From Thermoplasmata archaeon (GTDB lineage Archaea > Thermoplasmatota > Thermoplasmata > Sysuiplasmatales > Sysuiplasmataceae), in contig JAKAPY010000031.1 of the NCBI GenBank assembly GCA_021811925.1, positions 1 to 13,235 on the forward strand: a stretch of DNA of 13,235 bases. The letters are read 5' to 3'. A model generated the notes under the pieces. That model was not told the DNA's origin. It was given only the letters and a program-made list of their open reading frames with translations, and searched no databases. A program made the translations under genes and the position numbers. Positions 1 to 7,193 of the stretch are shown here, piece after piece. The stretch's first letter is position 1. Every line of letters begins with the position of its first letter.

Positions 1-36
1 GGCGGACTGAAATCCTTCTCCCTTTTTCTTTGCCAT
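1..36 (-). CDS. Partial N-terminus, probably Sec61-beta (SecG-like) translocon subunit
   Basis: An ATG at 36-34 on the minus strand opens a frame that runs off the window edge. It encodes MAKKKGEGFQSA (12 residues). A short lysine-rich start followed by G-F-Q-S-A resembles the cytosolic N-terminus of archaeal Sec61-beta, where a conserved S/A-A-G-L-x-R-Y-F stretch precedes the single membrane helix. If so, it is the small third subunit of the SecYE translocon in the cytoplasmic membrane. Only 12 codons are visible, so the family call is an inference; that this is a real gene start is more secure. A TATA-like box overlapping the end of lysS suggests it has its own promoter. Confidence 0.45.
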   Translation of the reverse strand, partial: MAKKKGEGFQSA

Positions 37-65
37 TGGGCACGCACTCAACCCGACTATTCGGT

Positions 66-80
66 AAGATACTATTTATT
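66..80 (-). promoter_or_regulatory. TATA-like promoter box of the partial left-edge gene
   Basis: Read on the minus strand, this A/T-rich stretch (AATAAATAGTATC) overlaps the lysS stop codon. It lies about 35-40 nt before the ATG at 36, which would give a leader of roughly 10-15 nt. It was assigned by position and composition only. Confidence 0.35.
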
Positions 81-1593
81 CCTTTGTAGGGGCCTGCTCC
101 TTACGCTTGAGCTGCGGGAAAAGCATGACATCCTTGATTGAGGAAGAGTTCGTGAAGAGCATGACAATCCTGTCAAGGCCCACACCCAGGCCGCCCGTCG
201 GCGGGAGGCCATACTCGAGGGCAGTTATGTAATCCTCATCGAACGGATGTGCCTCCTCGTCTCCTTTCGCGCGCCTTGCCATCTGCGCCTCGAAGTTTGC
301 CTTCTGCTCAAGCGGACTGTTCAGCTCCGAGAATGCATTGGCAACCTCGAAGCCATTGACATAGCCTTCGAATCGTTCGGCAAACATCGGGTTTCCCCTC
401 TTCCTCTTGGCGAGGGGGGAGATTTCAACAGGATATTCAGAAACGAGGGTCGGCTGTATTATCTTCTCCTCAACCTTCTGGTCGAAAATCTCAGCTATGA
501 GTTCGCCTGCGGACATGTCATTCCTGAGCTTCTCAAGCCCCAGTTCCCTGGCGATCCGGAGCAGTTCCCCTGCGTCCGCCGGATCCACTATGCCTATCTC
601 GCCCACATCCCTTATTGCCTCGAGCATGGTGAGTCTCCTCCATGGCGGCTTGAAGTTCAGCTTCTTTCCTTCATACTCTATTTCGTGAGTCCCCATAAGA
701 GAGTAGATGCAGTCGCTGATGAGAGATTCGGTGAGTCGCATCATGTCGCTGTAGTCTGAATATGCCTCGTACAGTTCAAGCATGGTGAATTCGGGGTTGT
801 GAGTTGTGTCCATATCCTCGTTCCTGAAGTCCTTGCCGATCTCGTAGACCTTCTCCATCCCGCCCACGATCAGCCTCTTGAGATAGAGTTCGGTGGCAAT
901 TCTGAGATAGTAGTCCTGGTCGAGGTAGTTGTAGTGCGTCGAGAACGGTTTTGCAAGAGCTCCGCTCGGAAGTGATGTTAGAATCGGCGTCTCTACCTCT
1001 ATGTAGCCACGATCGTCTAGCCACTTCCTGACGAGTGAGATGAACTTCGCCCTGAGTATGAAATTGCTCATGACGTTGTCGTTGACAGCAAGGTCCACAT
1101 AGCGCATCCTGTACCTTGTTTCGATGTCCTTCAGCCCATGGTATTTCTCGGGAAGGGGGCGGAGGGATTTCGCGAGCTGCGTGAAGCTCTTCACCTGCAC
1201 TGTGATTTCGCCCTTCTTCGTCTTGAATACATTACCCTCGACACCGATGATGTCCCCGGCATCGATGGCGCTGAATCTCCTGTATTCATCCGCACCCATG
1301 ATATCCAGGCGGCCGTAGAGCTGGATCGTGCCGCTTCTGTCCTTCAGATTCATGAAACTTGATTTTCCGTGGTCCCTGACGACCATGATCCTCCCTGCAA
1401 GTCTGACGGATTCGGCGCTTGGCTCGTGCCCCGCGCCCGAAAACTCCGATTTGACTGCCGACGCATCTGTATTACGGCTGTAGGAATATGCAAATGATTC
1501 CTCGCCCTTCTCGATCTGCTCCTGAAGCTTCCTGAACCTGATCTTCATCAGCCTGTCCATTTCAGCTTCATAATCATCGGTGCTCTCCGACAT
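76..1593 (-). CDS. lysS: Lysyl-tRNA synthetase, class II
   Basis: This cytosolic enzyme charges tRNA-Lys with lysine using ATP. The protein has 505 residues, normal for class II LysRS. An N-terminal OB-fold anticodon-binding domain (about residues 62-150) contains GRIMVVRDHGKSSF and the SGTIQLY strand. The class II catalytic core follows: motif 1 around WLDDRGYIEVETP (191-203), motif 2 FRNEDMDTTHNPEFTMLE (256-273), and motif 3 GLGVGLDR (about 468-475) followed by IKDVMLFP. The conserved NGFEVANAFSELN segment is also present. The frame stays open to 1692, but the ATG at 1593 is preferred. It is preceded by a GGTGG-like ribosome site, gives the usual N-terminus, and avoids overlap with the oxidoreductase gene ending at 1682. 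Many archaea use the unrelated class I LysRS, so a class II enzyme is of some lineage interest. Confidence 0.95.
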   Translation of the reverse strand: MSESTDDYEAEMDRLMKIRFRKLQEQIEKGEESFAYSYSRNTDASAVKSEFSGAGHEPSAESVRLAGRIMVVRDHGKSSFMNLKDRSGTIQLYGRLDIMGADEYRRFSAIDAGDIIGVEGNVFKTKKGEITVQVKSFTQLAKSLRPLPEKYHGLKDIETRYRMRYVDLAVNDNVMSNFILRAKFISLVRKWLDDRGYIEVETPILTSLPSGALAKPFSTHYNYLDQDYYLRIATELYLKRLIVGGMEKVYEIGKDFRNEDMDTTHNPEFTMLELYEAYSDYSDMMRLTESLISDCIYSLMGTHEIEYEGKKLNFKPPWRRLTMLEAIRDVGEIGIVDPADAGELLRIARELGLEKLRNDMSAGELIAEIFDQKVEEKIIQPTLVSEYPVEISPLAKRKRGNPMFAERFEGYVNGFEVANAFSELNSPLEQKANFEAQMARRAKGDEEAHPFDEDYITALEYGLPPTGGLGVGLDRIVMLFTNSSSIKDVMLFPQLKRKEQAPTKE

Positions 1594-1638
1594 TTTCCGT
1601 ACCACCGGCCAAACAGTGTGATGTGAAACCCATTCACA

Positions 1639-1647
1639 ATTTAAGCA
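1639..1647 (-). promoter_or_regulatory. TATA-like box of lysS
   Basis: The minus-strand sequence GCTTAAATT lies about 50 nt before the lysS ATG at 1593, in the 88-nt gap after the oxidoreductase stop. Transcription would start near 1617 and give a leader of about 24 nt, matching the GGTGG-like ribosome site. The call rests on position and composition. Confidence 0.35.
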
Positions 1648-1681
1648 TTGCCCGTAATCTGTGCCACTTTGAGCGGCAAAC

Positions 1682-2707
1682 CTACTCGGCACCGGCCAGA
1701 TCTATGAGGACCCTGCCGAAGGTTGACCTCCCTTCCATAGCACTGTAGGCTTCCCCCAGCTGCTCCAGCGTGACGCTGCGATCTATCACTGGTTTCACCA
1801 TTCCCCTCCTGGAGAGTTCCAGCGCCTCGGCAACGTCTGCCCTGGTGGAGCTTACGCTGCCTATTACTTCCAGCCCTTTGAGAATCATGTATCCGAGCGG
1901 AAGATCGACGCTGGAAGCATCCACATTGCCTATTAGCGCAAGCCTGCCGCCGAAGTTCAATGCCTTCAGCGACTCCCTGAACGTCGGGCCCCCGACTGTT
2001 TCTATCACGACATCCACGCCCTCTCCGCCTGTTTCTTCCTTGGCTTGTTTGGACAGGTTGCCCGAGGGGACAACAGCATCGGCCCCAAGATCATGCAATT
2101 TCTCCTCCTTCCACCGGCTGCTTGTTGCAGCTATAACCCTGGCGCCGAGAGCCCTTGCCACCTGCACGGCGTGGGCCCCTACCCCTCCTCCAGCGCCTGT
2201 GACAAGCACCGTCTCCCCCTCTGCAAGCCTTGCCCTGTTCCTGAGCGCCTGTATGATCATTCCAGTCACGCAGGCGGCTATGACGGCCGATGACTCATCC
2301 ACCCCCGGGGGCACCCTGACCACACTGCGCTCGTTCATCCTCACGCATGGGGCATACGAGCCGTCAACAGCCTCTCCGAGAGTCCTCTTGTTCCTGCACA
2401 GGTTTTCTCTTCCGCCGAGACAGAACTTGCACTTCCCGCAGGGGAGATAAATCAGGCCCGAAACCCTGTCCCCTTCCCTGAGTTCCTTAACCTGCTCACC
2501 AACGCTCACAATCCTGCCCGACACCTCATGGCCCGGAACGAGAGGCAGGTTTGTCCTGGGAAATTTCCCGTGGAGAGTCAGTATGTCCCTGTAGCATATG
2601 CCGGTATACGTCTGCCGGATGACAATCTCTTCACCCTTTGCATCAGGCATTTCCCTGTCCTCCACGGCTGGCATGACGTTGAATTCCCTCAACACAGCAG
2701 CCTTCAT
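1682..2707 (-). CDS. Zinc-containing MDR (alcohol dehydrogenase-like) oxidoreductase, acryloyl-CoA reductase-like
   Basis: A 341-residue medium-chain dehydrogenase/reductase with an N-terminal GroES-like domain and a C-terminal Rossmann domain. Visible residues are C38 and H60-E61 (GHE) at the catalytic zinc site, C90, C93, C96 and C104 as the structural-zinc lobe, and the NAD(P) motif GAGGGVG (171-177). Several segments (CYRDILTL, CVTGMI, GGGVGAHAVQVARALGA, GGRLALIGNVD, LGYMILKGLEVIG) resemble what I remember of Sulfolobales acryloyl-CoA reductase from the 3-hydroxypropionate/4-hydroxybutyrate cycle. A role as an enoyl-CoA (acrylyl-CoA-type) or alcohol reductase is therefore plausible. No other gene of that cycle is in the window, so the substrate is unknown. 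The start is firm: a GGAGGT ribosome site lies 8 nt before the ATG. It is divergent from the DsrE-type gene. Confidence 0.85.
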   Translation of the reverse strand: MKAAVLREFNVMPAVEDREMPDAKGEEIVIRQTYTGICYRDILTLHGKFPRTNLPLVPGHEVSGRIVSVGEQVKELREGDRVSGLIYLPCGKCKFCLGGRENLCRNKRTLGEAVDGSYAPCVRMNERSVVRVPPGVDESSAVIAACVTGMIIQALRNRARLAEGETVLVTGAGGGVGAHAVQVARALGARVIAATSSRWKEEKLHDLGADAVVPSGNLSKQAKEETGGEGVDVVIETVGGPTFRESLKALNFGGRLALIGNVDASSVDLPLGYMILKGLEVIGSVSSTRADVAEALELSRRGMVKPVIDRSVTLEQLGEAYSAMEGRSTFGRVLIDLAGAE

Positions 2708-2715
2708 CTGGAAGG

Positions 2716-2721
2716 ACCTCC
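2716..2721 (-). promoter_or_regulatory. Strong Shine-Dalgarno site of the MDR oxidoreductase
   Basis: The minus strand reads GGAGGT, with 8 nt to the ATG at 2707. It is a near-perfect match to the archaeal anti-SD and fixes the start codon. It also shows that this gene has a leader, unlike its divergent neighbour. Confidence 0.75.
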
Positions 2722-2815
2722 GACATTCCGCGAGAACATGTTATCGCATTACATCAGCATGAATGCCTGCTTAACACTATCCAGGCGCCGTTCATCGGGA
2801 AAGAGATGTCGCAAT

Positions 2816-2824
2816 GATAAAATA
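2816..2824 (+). promoter_or_regulatory. TATA-like box of the DsrE-family gene
   Basis: GATAAAATA is centred about 28 nt before the GTG start at 2849, the spacing expected from archaeal TATA to transcription start. The transcript would be leaderless or nearly so, which agrees with the lack of a clear ribosome site before the GTG. Confidence 0.5.
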
Positions 2825-2848
2825 GCATTGAGCCGTTAAACCAGTGGG

Positions 2849-3319
2849 GTGTCGTCAACGGAAACAGCACAGATCCAAAGGGAGCAGTCCTCGCAGGAAG
2901 CAAAGAGAAAGAACAAGCTTGTCATGGTTGTAAGCAAGGGAACAATGGATACAGCATATCCGGCGCTTATACTTGCAACGACAGCTGCCTCACAGGGAAT
3001 GGAAGTCTACATGTACTTCACATTCGGAGGAATGAAGTTGCTTACCAAGGGACAGACCGAGGGAGTCGGACCAAGCGTGGACATAGGCATGACAAAGGAG
3101 CAGATGGTGGGCCTCATAAGCAAGGGCGGTATGCCCTCAGTCGACCAGATGATGAACATGGCAATTCAGTCTGGCGTCCGCGTGAACGCATGTTCCCCGA
3201 CAATGAACCTGTTCGGCACAACCAAGGAGAGCCTTGCCTACAAAGGCGTCGATGTCTGCGGGGCGGCAACGTTCCTCGAGTGGGCATCGGACCCCGACGC
3301 GATAACACTGTTCCTCTGA
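2849..3319 (+). CDS. DsrE-family (DsrE2/DsrE3-like) sulfur-carrier protein
   Basis: A 156-residue soluble protein with a single DsrE/F-like domain. After a charged N-terminal tail of about 22 residues, the first strand and turn read KLVMVVSKGTMDTAYPALILATTA. The FTFGGMKLLTK segment and the late motif VNACSPTMNLFG then match the DsrE2/DsrE3 type. C115 in that motif is the expected persulfide or thiosulfonate carrier; a second cysteine, C137 (DVCGAATFLEWA), lies 22 residues on. Relatives accept or pass sulfane sulfur in the cytoplasm and are often encoded next to hdrCBA-type or TusA genes, which fits an hdr cluster about 7.5 kb away and an apr-sat operon closer by. No TusA or rhodanese gene is in the window. 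The GTG start is supported by a TATA-like box about 28 nt upstream. Confidence 0.82.
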   Translation: MSSTETAQIQREQSSQEAKRKNKLVMVVSKGTMDTAYPALILATTAASQGMEVYMYFTFGGMKLLTKGQTEGVGPSVDIGMTKEQMVGLISKGGMPSVDQMMNMAIQSGVRVNACSPTMNLFGTTKESLAYKGVDVCGAATFLEWASDPDAITLFL

Positions 3320-3330
3320 AGCAGGGACTC

Positions 3331-3340
3331 AAATTTATTT
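3331..3340 (+). promoter_or_regulatory. TATA-like box of the small unknown gene
   Basis: AAATTTATTT lies about 24 nt before the TTG start at 3359 in the 39-nt gap after the DsrE-type gene. The T-rich run could also serve as the end of the upstream transcript. It suggests that the 90-residue gene and the next one form a separate unit. Confidence 0.4.
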
Positions 3341-3358
3341 CATGGAGCGGAGTCCCCT

Positions 3359-3631
3359 TTGAAGGTCGTGTATATCAAATACTCTGATCCAAAGCCTTTC
3401 AATGAGGACCCCGCTGAAAAGCTTCCGACTCACTTCCACAGGATTATTTTCAATGTGGCTGGAATCCTGATCAGGGAGGATGAGGAGCTTGTATTCGTTG
3501 GCGAACGGGCCGCAGAGGAAGACAACGCCAAGGTAGCAGAGCGCTACGGCAAGGACATGTTCCCCGCATACAGGAACGTTCTTCCGATTAGAAAGAGCGA
3601 TATAATCGAGAGAAGGGACATCGACCTCTGA
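3359..3631 (+). CDS. Small protein of unknown function (90 residues)
   Basis: I do not recognise this protein. It is soluble, cysteine-free and charged. It begins MKVVYIKYSDPKPFNEDP, has a THFHRIIF segment (H25 and H27) leading into a hydrophobic strand FNVAGILI, then an acidic EEDN region and a basic-acidic C-terminus. The strand-rich first half could be a small alpha/beta fold. The TTG start is chosen because GGAG lies 6 nt upstream, a TATA-like box is well placed, and the next ATG in another frame stops after six codons. Only 9 nt separate it from the following phosphatase-like gene, so the two are almost surely co-transcribed. Its position between a DsrE gene and the apr-sat operon hints at a link to sulfur metabolism, but that is guilt by association only. 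Confidence 0.7.
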   Translation: MKVVYIKYSDPKPFNEDPAEKLPTHFHRIIFNVAGILIREDEELVFVGERAAEEDNAKVAERYGKDMFPAYRNVLPIRKSDIIERRDIDL

Positions 3632-3633
3632 AA

Positions 3634-3638
3634 GGAGG
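3634..3638 (+). promoter_or_regulatory. GGAGG ribosome site with unusually short spacing
   Basis: GGAGG sits three bases after the stop of the 90-residue gene and only 2 nt before the GTG at 3641, where 5-9 nt is usual. Either spacing is relaxed here or translation begins slightly later, for example at the CTG at 3647. Confidence 0.5.
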
Positions 3639-3640
3639 CT

Positions 3641-4153
3641 GTGAAGCTGGCAGAAAATGTACTGAGGCGGTTCATATTCGGCAAACCGGTCCAGACGATC
3701 CTTTTTGTGGGTGAGAGGAACAGGGACGCAAGCGCTGTCGCGGAACTGCTTCTCAACCATTACTCGGCCATCGCCGTGAAGGAGGGAAAACAGCCTGTTC
3801 GCGCATCATCTGCAGGTATTTGGGCAGAAGAGGGGCTGGGGATAAGCACGAGGGCTGCCGCATTCCTCGCATCAAGGGGAATAGATTCCGGTGCATTCAG
3901 AAGCAGGAAATTCAGGGAACAGATGTGCGACGAAAACCAGCTCACGATAACTTTGGACATGGGAGTCAAGGGAATGCTCCTCTTCAAAAAGCCCGAAGCG
4001 GTCATCTACACCTTTTCCGAGTATTCGCTGATGGGTGCAGACATATCAAAGGCATCGGAGCTTGATGACAGCGAATACGCAAGGACAATGGAAGAGCTCG
4101 CGGAGATGACGGAGCGGACTAACAAGAGGGCTTCGAGAAACGTGACATACTGA
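3641..4153 (+). CDS. Low-molecular-weight protein phosphatase/arsenate reductase-like protein, catalytically degenerate
   Basis: A 170-residue protein with the outline of the LMW-PTP/ArsC fold. It has a first strand and P-loop region ILFVGERNRDASAVAELLL (20-38), RASSAGI (54-60) at the second strand, the GIDSGAFRSRKF stretch (80-91), the ITLDMGVKGML strand and helix (103-113), and EYSLMGADI (127-135). The active site is gone. The canonical C-x5-R loop reads G24-ERNRD-A30, so both the nucleophilic Cys and the phosphate-binding Arg are missing, while the Asn and Ser of the loop (N27, S31) remain. The usual DP general acid after DI is K137-A138. The only cysteine is C96. It is therefore probably not a phosphatase or arsenate reductase but a pseudoenzyme, perhaps a binding or regulatory protein. 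It follows the 90-residue gene by 9 nt and converges on sat with 15 nt between stop codons. Confidence 0.7.
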   Translation: MKLAENVLRRFIFGKPVQTILFVGERNRDASAVAELLLNHYSAIAVKEGKQPVRASSAGIWAEEGLGISTRAAAFLASRGIDSGAFRSRKFREQMCDENQLTITLDMGVKGMLLFKKPEAVIYTFSEYSLMGADISKASELDDSEYARTMEELAEMTERTNKRASRNVTY

Positions 4154-4168
4154 AAATGAACGGTGTGT

Positions 4169-5329
4169 TCACTCTATTATGACATTTCCCCTGGCAAGAA
4201 TGGAGGCAACCTCTGGCCTTATTATTTCATGCGGAATTTCCCCTCCCTCGGCCAGTATCCGCCTTATTCTTGTCTGGCTTGTGTTCACCCTGGACGATTC
4301 CGGATGGGGACAGACCTTTGTTGATGTCATTCCCTTGCAGTCAGAGCAGTAGAATGTCTCATTGTACCTGATGGGCGTGACGCCAACATCGAATTCATCG
4401 AATACCCTGTGGCCGGCGTACGGGTCGTAGTAGCTGCCGACGCCCGCCTGGTCCCTGCCGACAATATAGTGGGAGCAGCCGTAATTCCTGCGCACGATGG
4501 CGTAGAAGAGCACCGCCTTCGGGCCTGCGTAGCGCATTGAGATTGAAAGAGAGCCGAGAAGGACGCTCTCCTCCCTGTAGTACCTTGAAACGAAGGCGTC
4601 ATACGCCTCCATGATTACCTCGGGCTTGTAGTCTCCCTTCTTCAGCTTGCCCACGACAGGCTGTATGAAAAGCCCGTCGACGTCATCCCTCTCGAGCGTT
4701 ATGCGCTGTATGTACTCGTGTGCAAGATGGGGTGGATTCCTTGCCTGGTATGCCGCGACATTCTTCCATCCCTTCCTGCTGAACTGCTCCCTGCTTTCCT
4801 CGGGTGTGAGCTCATACTTTAAGAAAGGGCTGTCAAGCCTGCGCAGAAGGTCGATGCTTCCCCCAAGGGCGGTCGTGCCCATGTTGTGTATTTCCTCCAC
4901 ATTCGGATGCTTCGTGTCCTTCGTTCCGTATACCTGCTCCGCAAACCTGTCTTTCCTGAGAGCGTATTTCCCGGAGAGGTGCAGGAGGGCAAGCGGACTC
5001 CCCAAATGGTCGTTGAGAAGCACCGTGTCCCCTGCCCTGAGGCTCTCGACGGTCTCCGTGTTCCTCCTCCCTGAAGGGGCGAGGACGACCGGCATGCTCC
5101 ACGGCAGCCCGTTCTCAAGCTTCGTGCCGGATGTTATGCTTTCGAACTCTGCCTCTGAACTGAACCCTTCGAGCGGGCTGTACGCGCCTATGCCAATCTT
5201 CTCTGCATCATAGCTCTCATCGAGCGTCAGCTGGATAGATGGGAGGGAAGCGTAATCGTCCATTCCGTCTCGTGCGCCGTGCCCGACAAGCCGGTTCACA
5301 AGCCTGCCGCCGTAAGGCTGTGGTATCAA
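4169..5329 (-). CDS. sat: Sulfate adenylyltransferase (ATP sulfurylase)
   Basis: Sat interconverts APS plus pyrophosphate with ATP plus sulfate in the cytoplasm. Behind AprBA it would form sulfate and ATP in sulfur oxidation, or activate sulfate in the other direction. The 386-residue length matches the homo-oligomeric prokaryotic form without a kinase domain. Motifs include PYGGRLVNR near the start, GAYSPLEGF (48-56), the nucleotide loop QARNPPHLAHE (195-205), MRYAGP (265-270), GRDQAGVG (291-298), a probable zinc cluster C328, C331, C340 and H342, and a C-terminal IRPEVASIL. The position usually held by His in GRDHAG is Gln294. A TTG start is chosen because it lies 10 nt after the aprA stop, has a GAGGGTG ribosome site overlapping that stop, and keeps the conserved GGRLVNR segment. 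It is the last gene of the operon. Confidence 0.95.
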   Translation of the reverse strand: MIPQPYGGRLVNRLVGHGARDGMDDYASLPSIQLTLDESYDAEKIGIGAYSPLEGFSSEAEFESITSGTKLENGLPWSMPVVLAPSGRRNTETVESLRAGDTVLLNDHLGSPLALLHLSGKYALRKDRFAEQVYGTKDTKHPNVEEIHNMGTTALGGSIDLLRRLDSPFLKYELTPEESREQFSRKGWKNVAAYQARNPPHLAHEYIQRITLERDDVDGLFIQPVVGKLKKGDYKPEVIMEAYDAFVSRYYREESVLLGSLSISMRYAGPKAVLFYAIVRRNYGCSHYIVGRDQAGVGSYYDPYAGHRVFDEFDVGVTPIRYNETFYCSDCKGMTSTKVCPHPESSRVNTSQTRIRRILAEGGEIPHEIIRPEVASILARGNVIIE

Positions 5330-5339
5330 GGTAACACCC

Positions 5340-7193
5340 TCAGGGCAGGATGTGGTGCACTGGCAGTTTTGTCATCTCCCACTCGCCAGTCTTCGGTATG
5401 TACTGTGAGGAGGTGAAGACATGCCATTCGTCGTCGTTGAGCTTTGGATGGTCGCCCCTGTAGTAGTAGCCCGGCCATCTTGTCTCCTGCCTGAACAGGG
5501 TGTGCCTCATGACTGACTCGGCTGTCCAGACCCTGTGGTTGAGTTCCCAGGCCCTCTGCAGCTGGTGCAGGCTGTCTGCACCTATGTGCGCAAGGTCCTC
5601 CTTCAGCATGCCAAGAAGCTCAAGCCCCCTGTTGAGCATCGGTTCGTTCGTGAGATAGAAGGTGCTGACCCCTCCCGCGTATTCATCCATTATCTTTTCG
5701 AGTCTCTGAAGACCGTGTATCGGGTAGATGTATCCGGGAGCGACTGTGCCCGCGACTATCTCGTTTCTTCCCACCTCGAAATTCTCGAGCGGCTTGAAAA
5801 TAAGTTCCTTGTAGGTGTCAATCTCGGCCTCGTCGATCTGGGCCGGGTCGTTCGCGTGGTCAAGCACATACTTCACCGCGGACTTGCCCGCAATCCTTCC
5901 TTCCGTGAAGGACCCCGAAGAGAATTTGTGGGCAGAGCCCCCTATTGTGTCACCTGCACCGAAAAGGCCCTCCACGGTGGTCATTCTGTTGTACCCCCAC
6001 TGGTAATCGGAGGGCGCGAAGTCTTCAGGGCCGCTGGCCCATGCTCCAGAGCATGTTGCATGCGACCCCATTACGTATGGCTCGGAGGCAATTAGTTCGG
6101 AAGGCTTCTCCTTCGGGTCAATATTCTGCGATGCCCAGACGACTGCCTGGTCTATTGTCATGTCGAGGAAATCCTCCCAGCCGATCTCCTCCTTTTCCTT
6201 GCTGTCGAGCGATTCCTGAGTGTGCATGTATATCGGGCCCTTCCCGGCCTTCATTTCCTGAATCATCGCATGGTTTCTAAGGCACGTCGGCATAGGCTTG
6301 ATTTCCGCATACTTCCCGACGAGCGCCTTGATCTCGTCAAACCTGGACGCCTCGTATTTCTCACCGTACGCGTTTGTGGCGTAAGTCTTCAGAAGAAGGA
6401 ACCACGCGCCGACTGGCCCGTAACCGTCCTTGAATCGGGTGAGGACTATCCTGTTCTCCATCTGGATCATCTTGGCGCCGGCCTGAATAAGCAGCGTGTA
6501 GGCGGATGCGGTGCTCCACGGTGAGTACCATGTTCTGCCGGCACCCTCGCCAATGGATCTTGGCCTGAATATGTGGGATGCCCCTCCGGCTGTGACTACG
6601 ACCGCCTTCGCCCTGAAGACGTAGAATGTTCCATCCCGGACGTCAAAACCGACTGCGCCCGCAACCCTGTTCGGCCTTGTCCTGTCCATGAGCAGATGAG
6701 TGACCATAACGCGATTGATTACCTCGGTGGCCGACTTTCTGGCAGCTTCTGCCACAATCGGCTTGTAGCTTTCGCCGTGTATCATTATCTGCCACCTTCC
6801 CTCCCTCTGGTAGTGGCCCGTCTTGGGATCCTTCATTATGGGTAATCCCCACTCCTCGAACTTGTGGACGCTTGAGTCCACATGCCTGGCAATATCATAC
6901 AGCAGATCTTCCCTTACCAGACCCAGAAGGTCTCCCCGGGCATACCTGACGAAGTCATCGGGCTGGTTTTCACCCCACTGCATTCCCATGTAACAGTTAA
7001 TTGCAGAAAGGCCGTGAGCAACTGCGCCGCTCCTCTCTATGTTGGCCTTCTCGACAATGACGATCTTCATGTTTCTTCCCCAGTACCTTGATTCGTAGGC
7101 CACACCGCAGCCGCCGAACCCCCCTCCTATTATCAGTACGTCGGAATCAACGACCCTTGTCTTTCTTGAAGAGAAAAGACCCATCTGCCTCAC
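5340..7193 (-). CDS. aprA: Adenylylsulfate (APS) reductase, alpha subunit
   Basis: The FAD-containing catalytic subunit of dissimilatory APS reductase, cytoplasmic, acting on APS or on sulfite plus AMP. The 617-residue protein belongs to the fumarate reductase/succinate dehydrogenase flavoprotein superfamily. It has the dinucleotide motif GGGFGG (23-28) with an acidic residue at E48. IVLTRFKDGYGPVGAW (about 249-264) contains R253, and GSHATCSGAWASGPED (376-391) contains H378; these correspond to the active-site Arg and His known from Archaeoglobus. FGAGDTIGGSAHKFSSGSF (411-429) contacts the flavin. The GTG at 7193 gives a 4-nt overlap with the aprB stop, typical of translational coupling; an ATG three codons later (7184) is an alternative. 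It pairs with AprB and probably passes electrons through it to the membrane protein encoded upstream. Confidence 0.96.
   Translation of the reverse strand: MRQMGLFSSRKTRVVDSDVLIIGGGFGGCGVAYESRYWGRNMKIVIVEKANIERSGAVAHGLSAINCYMGMQWGENQPDDFVRYARGDLLGLVREDLLYDIARHVDSSVHKFEEWGLPIMKDPKTGHYQREGRWQIMIHGESYKPIVAEAARKSATEVINRVMVTHLLMDRTRPNRVAGAVGFDVRDGTFYVFRAKAVVVTAGGASHIFRPRSIGEGAGRTWYSPWSTASAYTLLIQAGAKMIQMENRIVLTRFKDGYGPVGAWFLLLKTYATNAYGEKYEASRFDEIKALVGKYAEIKPMPTCLRNHAMIQEMKAGKGPIYMHTQESLDSKEKEEIGWEDFLDMTIDQAVVWASQNIDPKEKPSELIASEPYVMGSHATCSGAWASGPEDFAPSDYQWGYNRMTTVEGLFGAGDTIGGSAHKFSSGSFTEGRIAGKSAVKYVLDHANDPAQIDEAEIDTYKELIFKPLENFEVGRNEIVAGTVAPGYIYPIHGLQRLEKIMDEYAGGVSTFYLTNEPMLNRGLELLGMLKEDLAHIGADSLHQLQRAWELNHRVWTAESVMRHTLFRQETRWPGYYYRGDHPKLNDDEWHVFTSSQYIPKTGEWEMTKLPVHHILP

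Noticed and set aside
1594..1692. Extended lysS N-terminus from 1692
   Set aside because: The 33 extra residues are not LysRS-like, overlap the end of the upstream gene, and would swallow the likely promoter and ribosome site of the ATG at 1593.
1770..2450. Plus-strand open frame (226 codons) opposite the MDR oxidoreductase
   Set aside because: It is a low-complexity Ser/Pro/Thr-rich translation, antisense to a well-supported enzyme gene.
3342..3362. Micro-ORF ATG-GAG-CGG-AGT-CCC-CTT-TGA overlapping the start of the 90-residue gene
   Set aside because: It has six codons and no features, and it overlaps the ribosome site of the real gene. It is likely a chance frame.
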